DNA of 64,000 bases from Paenibacillus xerothermodurans (GTDB lineage Bacteria; Bacillota; Bacilli; Paenibacillales; NBRC-103111). Made by a program: the position numbers and the translations under genes. The stretch covers positions 1 to 64,000 of the forward strand of contig NZ_NHRJ02000005.1 in the NCBI RefSeq assembly GCF_002220865.2. Direction: 5' to 3'. The notes below the pieces were generated by a model that was not told where the DNA came from, searched no databases, and saw only the letters and a list, made by a program, of their open reading frames with translations. Positions 59,203-64,000 of the stretch are shown here, piece after piece; position 1 is the stretch's first letter; the number at the start of each line of letters is the position of its first letter.

Positions 59203-60933
59203 ATGGCAGTTATGCTGGTTTCGCTGCACTGGGTGTACTTGTTGTTCATTCTCTTAATTATCGCATTCATGATAATGCGTAGGGATACCGCCATTGTTTG
59301 CATCGCGGGTATCTTTATACTGGGGCTGCTGGCGACATTATCGCTGTACCAAGCGGTCAGTGGACTGTTTTTCAGTTTTATTTACGCGATGAAAGAACTG
59401 CTCGGCACCATACTGATTATCTCCATCATCGCTGCCATGGCCAGAGCACTCACTGTCAACGGCATCAACGAAACGATGATCGCCCCCTTCGCCCGCTTGA
59501 TTCGCACACCTGCCCTGGCCTATTGGCTGATCGGCATCCTCATGATGATCATCTCCTTGTTCTTCTGGCCGTCTCCCGCCGTTGCGTTGGTCGGGGCTCT
59601 GCTCCTGCCGGTGGCGGTAAGGATCGGTTTGCCGCCTGTGGGTGCGGCTGCGGCCATGAATTTATTCGGCCACGGCATCGCTCTGTCCGGCGATTACATT
59701 ATACAAGGAGCGCCCAAGCTGACCGCAGACGCCGCCGGCATTCCGGTGGGCGACGTACTGCAGGCCAGCATCCCGTTGGTGTTGGTGATGGGCGTGGTGA
59801 CCACATGCAGCAGCTTCTGGCTGCTCCGGCGCGACATGCGTACCGGCAAGCTGCGGCCGGAAGCACTATCCGCGGGGGCCGCGGATTCAGACGGCTCCGA
59901 GAGCGCTAGCTCCTCAGGGGCCACCGGCGATGCTCAGCTCTCTCGGGACGCCGCATCCGCGGGGGCCGCAGGCGATGGTCAGCTCTCTCGGGACGCCGCA
60001 TCCGCGGGGGCCGCAGGCGGTGGTCAGCTCGCTGGGGGCACTGGAACGATCAGAGGCGTTCGGCGCTCCCCGGATGCCGCATCCGCGGGGGCCACAGGCG
60101 GTGGTCAGCCTGCTGGGGGCACCGGCAACGCTCAGCTCTCTCGGGACACCGGGGCGGTGGGAGGCGTTCGGGCCTGTGGCGAGGCTGTGGGCGCCCACGG
60201 ATCAGGCGGGGGGCTGAGCCGGACGGCGACGGGTGCGGGCCAAAGCTTGGGACGGGGAACTCGCATCTTTTTTGCAGTGCTCATTCCCTTATTGTTCATG
60301 GCCGATGTGGCCGTCATGTTCGCACTGAATCTGCAGGGCGGCGACGCCACGGCGCTAGTTGGCGGTACTGCTTTGATCATTATGCTGATCATCACGTTGA
60401 CGACAAACAGGCAGGGCAGCTTGGAACAGGCAACGCGGTACCTGGTGGAAGGATTTCAATTTGGTTTTAAAATTTTTGGCCCCGTCATCCCTATTGCCGC
60501 GTTTTTCTACTTAGGAGACTCCGCATTTGACACGATCTTTGGCAAAGTGCTGCCGGCAGGCTCCCATGGCCTTGTCAACGATCTCGGGCTTGCTTTGGCC
60601 CATACAGTGCCGGTCAACGAAGCCGTCGGCGCGATGACCCTCACAGCGGTTGGAGCTATCACCGGGCTGGACGGATCCGGTTTTTCGGGCATCTCTCTGA
60701 CCGGCTCTATTGCCACAATGTTCGCCGCCGCCATCGGCTCGGGTACGGCAACCTTGACGGCACTGGGACAGGTGGCCGCTATATGGGTCGGCGGCGGCAC
60801 GCTCGTCCCGTGGGCGCTCATTCCCGCCGCCGCTATCTGTGGTGTGGATCCGTTCGAGTTGGCGCGCCGTAACCTGAAGCCAGTCGTCCTGGGTCTCGGC
60901 GTAACCACGATTGTCGCTATGTTTCTGGTGTAA
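59203..60933 (+). CDS. Polytopic membrane transporter with a repeat-filled loop
   Basis: A 576-residue protein with about six membrane helices (residues 1-215), a loop of about 130 residues, and five or six further helices (residues ~350-576), consistent with an ion-transporter-like fold of two halves. Segments such as AMNLFGHGIALSGDYIIQGA and ALAHTVPVNEAVGAMTLTAV are reminiscent of substrate-binding hairpins of organic-anion permeases, but I do not recognise a specific family. The loop (about residues 222-348) is made of Ala/Gly/Ser-rich repeats and looks like an inserted minisatellite. ATG with GGAGGGG 8 bases upstream. Substrate unknown. Confidence 0.7.
   Translation: MAVMLVSLHWVYLLFILLIIAFMIMRRDTAIVCIAGIFILGLLATLSLYQAVSGLFFSFIYAMKELLGTILIISIIAAMARALTVNGINETMIAPFARLIRTPALAYWLIGILMMIISLFFWPSPAVALVGALLLPVAVRIGLPPVGAAAAMNLFGHGIALSGDYIIQGAPKLTADAAGIPVGDVLQASIPLVLVMGVVTTCSSFWLLRRDMRTGKLRPEALSAGAADSDGSESASSSGATGDAQLSRDAASAGAAGDGQLSRDAASAGAAGGGQLAGGTGTIRGVRRSPDAASAGATGGGQPAGGTGNAQLSRDTGAVGGVRACGEAVGAHGSGGGLSRTATGAGQSLGRGTRIFFAVLIPLLFMADVAVMFALNLQGGDATALVGGTALIIMLIITLTTNRQGSLEQATRYLVEGFQFGFKIFGPVIPIAAFFYLGDSAFDTIFGKVLPAGSHGLVNDLGLALAHTVPVNEAVGAMTLTAVGAITGLDGSGFSGISLTGSIATMFAAAIGSGTATLTALGQVAAIWVGGGTLVPWALIPAAAICGVDPFELARRNLKPVVLGLGVTTIVAMFLV
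59925..60180. repeat. ~45-bp in-frame tandem repeats in the transporter loop
   Basis: Units like GCATCCGCGGGGGCCGCAGG then CGATGGTCAGCTCTCTCGGG plus ACGCC are repeated about five times with decreasing similarity. They encode A-S-A-G-A-A-G-D-G-Q-L-S-R-D-A. The unit is a multiple of three and keeps the transporter frame. Confidence 0.8.
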
Positions 60934-61139
60934 CACCTTGGCTGCTAAGCTGAAAGAACGGCCTTTCCCGCAAGTAGTTCGGCATATTATTTCCCAGAAA
61001 ATATTCATCGCATGGGCAGCCGCCCATAAGGCGTAGGCGTCAGGCACATATATTGGTGGTATGGGCTGACCGCGACACAATCGTACATGGGTTAGCCGTT
61101 CAACCTTTCAATCGAAATCAAAGGGAGATGGATTTCTCT

Positions 61140-61691
61140 ATGGGTAAACAGCAAATGAGATCTAACGATGGGAGCAGCGGTAGCACCACATCCAGCTCAA
61201 CCAGGTCAACCGCAGCAGAGTTGTATCCTTCACCGCTGCGCGGTGCAGCGCGAGGCTACAGTCCCGCCCCAGTGCCGGGAGGTGGCGCTGGCTTTCCGCC
61301 GGGAGGTGGCGTCGGCTTTCCGCCAGGAGGCGTTGGTGGATTTCCGCCAGGTGGAGCTCCGGGCGGCTTTCCGCCAGGAGGCGTTGGTGGATTTCCGCCA
61401 GGTGGAGCTCCGGGCGGGCAGCCGCCGGGTGCCCCCGGATCCCCGCCCCCCTCATTCGTGCCCTCCCAGCCGCAGGTCGGTGCGTATGCGGTCGATCCAG
61501 GCAGTATTCGCCGCTGCCTCTACCGTTACGTGTATATCTGGCAGGACAACGGTCAACAGTATTGGATTTACCTGACCTTCGTCGGCCGCCGTTCCATTGC
61601 CGGCTACCGCTGGCACGGCTATGGTGCAGTTGGCGTCTGGCTGTATTTCGGCTTGGATCTGCGGCGAATCGATCAATTCGCCTGCTTTTAG
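61140..61691 (+). CDS. Gly-Pro-Phe repeat protein with conserved C-terminal domain
   Basis: A 183-residue protein. The N-terminal third is Ser/Thr-rich, the middle (residues ~45-105) consists of collagen-like GGFPPGG repeats. The C-terminal ~65 residues form a compact aromatic domain (CLYRYVYIWQDNGQQYWIYL, FVGRRSIAGYRWHGYG, WLYFGLDLRRIDQFACF). I recall similar C-terminal domains in Bacillales proteins that may sit on the spore or cell surface, but cannot name a family. No signal peptide. AAGGGAG lies 12 bases before the ATG; an ATG at 61128 is also possible. Confidence 0.65.
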   Translation: MGKQQMRSNDGSSGSTTSSSTRSTAAELYPSPLRGAARGYSPAPVPGGGAGFPPGGGVGFPPGGVGGFPPGGAPGGFPPGGVGGFPPGGAPGGQPPGAPGSPPPSFVPSQPQVGAYAVDPGSIRRCLYRYVYIWQDNGQQYWIYLTFVGRRSIAGYRWHGYGAVGVWLYFGLDLRRIDQFACF

Positions 61692-61846
61692 CAAACGGTG
61701 TCCGTTTCCATGTTCATTGGCGATAATTGTGGGTAGACGGCGCGGTGTGTGAGCCCCTTGCCCGCGTGTGAACGCATTGCGGCCGACATTCCCATCGCTT
61801 GCCAGGACAAAATGCCCGATAGCTGCGCCAGGCCGCTGTGCCGCCC

Positions 61847-62176
61847 TTATTGCAGCTGCAGCAACAGCTGGGCGATGAGCTGCACGTTATCCTGCTTGTT
61901 TTTCAAGTAGTGATACTCGCTTTTCGTTTGATCCACCTCCAGCTTTGCCTTAATGACCATTCTTTTTAACTCATGGGTATGCTGCCACACCTCGGCATCC
62001 CGTATCTGTTCATTCTTTCCCTTGATAATGCCCAGATTAAACAGCTCGCACTCCTTAGCGTGCAATGCAAGCTTCGCATCCTCCAATCGGCCGAGCGCCC
62101 CGTAATAGGCCAACTCGGCCTCTCTCAACTGCTCCGGCAGCCGTTGCAGCTGAGCGAATACTTCCGTGCGATCCAT
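61847..62176 (-). CDS. Small coiled-coil protein
   Basis: A 109-residue, almost entirely helical protein (MDRTEVFAQLQRLPEQLREA; GALGRLEDAKLALHAKECEL; ELKRMVIKAKLEVDQTKSEY). No membrane segment or known catalytic motif; resembles short tail- or envelope-associated coiled coils but no family is recognised. GGAGGT lies 9 bases before the ATG. The 155 bases after the previous plus-strand gene contain no feature. Confidence 0.65.
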   Translation of the reverse strand: MDRTEVFAQLQRLPEQLREAELAYYGALGRLEDAKLALHAKECELFNLGIIKGKNEQIRDAEVWQHTHELKRMVIKAKLEVDQTKSEYHYLKNKQDNVQLIAQLLLQLQ

Positions 62177-62276
62177 AAACACAGTACCTCCTTTCGGGGA
62201 GCGGCTAAGCCGCGTTTTCCCTTCTAGTCTATGCCCGGTGCTGCGGATAGATGGCGGTGCAGCTCGCGGAGCGCAG

Positions 62277-62329
62277 CAAAAAAAGACGCTTCAGCAGCCG
62301 CACCATACGCGGCTGACTCAAGAGTCTTT
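62277..62329 (-). terminator. Terminator of the dGTPase-hypothetical transcript
   Basis: Minus strand AAGAC...GTCAGCCGC-loop-GCGGCTG...GTCTT followed by T6. It lies 95 bases past the stop of the gene at 62423. No other feature is seen in 62177-62422. Confidence 0.75.
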
Positions 62330-62422
62330 AGTCGAGTGATACACTTCATATTTCGCTGCAAGTGCTGCGCCTAACCACAACCGGCATGGAGCGTCTTTTA
62401 CTTATTGAAAACGATAGATGCT

Positions 62423-62716
62423 TTAATCATCCGGCGTGCGATCCAAATACAGACGGGTGACCATAGTATACTCGCCTTGGCGGATCTCCTCCGGGGTAGC
62501 TTTCTCCTCCAGCGGGTTATGGGTGTCCATTGTCGGCGCCAGCGTCGGCTCGTGATGATCCTGCTCGTTTCGATTATCCGCGCCCTGCCGCGCGCCCGAC
62601 ACAGAGCTCATAGTCTGCCTTCCGCTCGTATATACCGCATCCTGCGCACCCTCGGCACGCTGCCCATCCTGCTGCCGCCCGCTCTGCTTCTGCGCTGCCT
62701 GCTTGTCCTGCTGCAC
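62423..62716 (-). CDS. Hypothetical hydrophilic protein
   Basis: A 97-residue protein. The N-terminal half is Gln/Gly/Arg-rich and probably disordered; the C-terminal half TLAPTMDTHNPLEEKATPEE and YTMVTRLYLDRTPDD looks conserved-domain-like. No family recognised. The GTG at 62716 has AAAGGTGG 8 bases upstream; a GTG four codons earlier is also open. It follows the dGTPase gene by 73 bases and probably shares its terminator. Confidence 0.6.
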   Translation of the reverse strand: MQQDKQAAQKQSGRQQDGQRAEGAQDAVYTSGRQTMSSVSGARQGADNRNEQDHHEPTLAPTMDTHNPLEEKATPEEIRQGEYTMVTRLYLDRTPDD

Positions 62717-62789
62717 AACGGCCACCACCTTTCTACTGCATAGAATTGGCGGCGGTACGCTAAGTTATGCAGCCCGTGGCGGCTGCGGT

Positions 62790-64000
62790 TTAATCCATCT
62801 CATATATCGAACCGGATTTGTTTGCAAACAGCTCTAGATACACCTTTTCCGCGTATGCATCGGTCATGCCGGCGATATAATCAGCGACCATTCGCTCCCA
62901 GCTCCACGTGCTTTTGTTCTGCTCGTAGCTTTCAATCCAATCCGGCGGCAGAATGAGTCTTCCTGTCTCGTACACCTTAAAGGTGTCCCACAGCCGGTGC
63001 AGCATGATCTCACTGCGCTTTTGCAGCCGCTGCACACGAAAATCCTTGATTAACGTAACCCAGGCCAGCTTTTTCAATATTTCCATCGTCCTGAGTAGAT
63101 GTAAATCCTGCTCGTCGCCGTCGACGAAGGTCACCCGCTTCCAGCCGGTCTCAGGATCGTCGATGATACCGACACGGTTGGCGAAGCGGCTGACCCAACG
63201 CGCTTTCATCTCCCGTCTTGTGCGAGACGCTTCATTATCGCATTCAGCGTAAATTGTCTCCCACTGCTCCAAGTAATCGGCCAGCACCTGACGAACCATT
63301 TCCTGCAGATTCACCTGATCCCAGCCCACCGCAACATTGCCTTGGTCTTCGACTATTTCTTGGATCAGTTGGTCAACAAGCCGTTTATCCTCAAAGAAGG
63401 TGCGGTTCATCTGGATTTTCCCCGACCGGATACCGTCCTCGATATCGTGTGTGGAATAGGCGATGTCATCGGACAAGTCCATCAATTGCGCTTCCAACGT
63501 AGCGCAGCCCTTCGGCATGTTCCACGCGTCGCGCAAATACTGTATCCCTTCCCATTCCATCGGATATACGCCCTTGATTCGCCCTTCCTCCCCGAGAGAA
63601 TACGGATATTTATTAATACCGAGCAGCACAGCTGCGGTCAAATCCAGGCCGCTTTCGCTGCCCGCGCGCTTTTCCAGAAACATGAGGATTCGGAAGTTCT
63701 GGGCGTTACCTTCATACGCCAGTCCGTGCTCAGCCGACAGCAGCTGGTTGAGCACTTCCTCTCCCTTGTGCCCAAAAGGCGGATGTCCAAGATCGTGCCC
63801 CAGTGCGGCACATTCGACCACCGTTGGGTCAATCATCAGTCCCGGATGCTCCTTGCGCGCCAGAAACCCATACGTCTTTTGCAATCGGCGTGCGACCTCA
63901 CGGGCCACCTGGGAGACCTCCAATGAGTGTGTCAACCGAGTCCGGTAATAATCCCCTGACCCTGCTCCGAACAGCTGGGATTTCCCCTGCAGCCGGCGGA
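62790..64000 (-). CDS. dgt: dGTP triphosphohydrolase-like HD-domain protein (5' end outside window)
   Basis: dGTPases cleave dNTPs to nucleoside and tripolyphosphate. The frame is open to the window edge, with about 403 residues visible. It begins RRLQGKSQLFGAGSGDYYRT, then RLTHSLEVSQVAREVARRLQ with the first HD-domain His and CAALGHDLGHPPFGHKGEEV with the metal-binding HD motif. AAVLLGINKYPYS and LMDLSDDIAYSTHDIEDGIR with its Asp follow, and then the long helical C-terminus. Family length suggests only about 35-45 N-terminal residues are missing. Confidence 0.9.
   Translation of the reverse strand, partial: RRLQGKSQLFGAGSGDYYRTRLTHSLEVSQVAREVARRLQKTYGFLARKEHPGLMIDPTVVECAALGHDLGHPPFGHKGEEVLNQLLSAEHGLAYEGNAQNFRILMFLEKRAGSESGLDLTAAVLLGINKYPYSLGEEGRIKGVYPMEWEGIQYLRDAWNMPKGCATLEAQLMDLSDDIAYSTHDIEDGIRSGKIQMNRTFFEDKRLVDQLIQEIVEDQGNVAVGWDQVNLQEMVRQVLADYLEQWETIYAECDNEASRTRREMKARWVSRFANRVGIIDDPETGWKRVTFVDGDEQDLHLLRTMEILKKLAWVTLIKDFRVQRLQKRSEIMLHRLWDTFKVYETGRLILPPDWIESYEQNKSTWSWERMVADYIAGMTDAYAEKVYLELFANKSGSIYEMD

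Noticed and set aside
59298-59909. 203-codon overlapping frame within the transporter gene
   Set aside because: Alternate frame of a GC-rich membrane protein gene, without RBS or recognisable domain.

Overview
The window looks like chromosome from a spore-forming, moderately GC-rich Paenibacillaceae member (Paenibacillus/Cohnella type). The evidence is synteny and family content: the ygxA-ygzB-perR neighbourhood known from Bacillus, a YyaC-type spore protein, GatCAB, many alternative GTG/TTG starts behind strong GGAGG sites, and several small proteins of a kind I associate with Paenibacillus. No phage, insertion sequence, CRISPR array or tRNA was found. Nearly all genes are on the minus strand.

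Layout. 1-445: 5' end of a 16S rRNA gene with its leader and two promoters. 613-2413: TPP-riboswitch-controlled thiS-thiG. 2743-6506: ygxA remnant, ygzB, a GH18 protein and perR. 7153-11638: acetyltransferase, gatCAB and a small protein. 11928-13784: YdcF-like and small proteins. 13857-17376: zwf-tal-pgi sugar-phosphate operon. 17473-19303: trxB-glutaredoxin-peroxiredoxin operon behind a Per-box-like palindrome. 19585-20139: general stress protein behind a sigma-B-like promoter. 20303-31437: a Tad/type IVc pilus-like locus running kinase-ParA fusion, CpaB, TadZ, TadA, TadB, TadC and three small exported proteins. It ends in two surface-protein genes (a five-repeat protein and an SLH protein) that carry five small frameshifting indels. 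31826-33763: namA and a nitroreductase. 34124-36881: phoX-tatA-tatC with a textbook four-repeat PhoP box. 37218-44498: MBL hydrolase, thioredoxin-like, DedA, cupredoxin, dehydrogenase, VOC, TauE and small proteins. 44642-46328: decayed MFS gene, then a TetR-SMR efflux pair. 46608-51143: ABC exporter, yyaC, a 32-residue membrane peptide and an LCP protein with a repetitive tail. 51327-53995: chrA, folA, thyA. 54071-58128: polysaccharide-lyase/SDR/dehydrogenase cluster with a divergent DeoR regulator. 58191-64000: HAD phosphatase, a transporter with a repeat-filled loop, small repeat-rich proteins and the 3' part of a dGTPase gene.

The most striking pattern is a set of intergenic minisatellites. 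Mutually unrelated arrays with 12-66 bp units occur at least eight times. Six of them begin within about 65 bases downstream of a stop codon (thiS, the ygxA remnant, the stress protein, tatC, the cupredoxin, sugE), in several cases between the stop and a hairpin or terminator. One array sits exactly at an internal deletion in the MFS pseudogene. In-frame arrays also fill the LCP tail, a transporter loop and two Gly-rich proteins. I read this as a genome prone to tandem expansion in unconstrained DNA, possibly with effects on 3' UTRs.

The second highlight is the pilus-like locus, where a Hanks-type Ser/Thr kinase is fused to a ParA/TadZ-like domain next to a separate TadZ. The secretion machinery is intact while its probable surface products have decayed.
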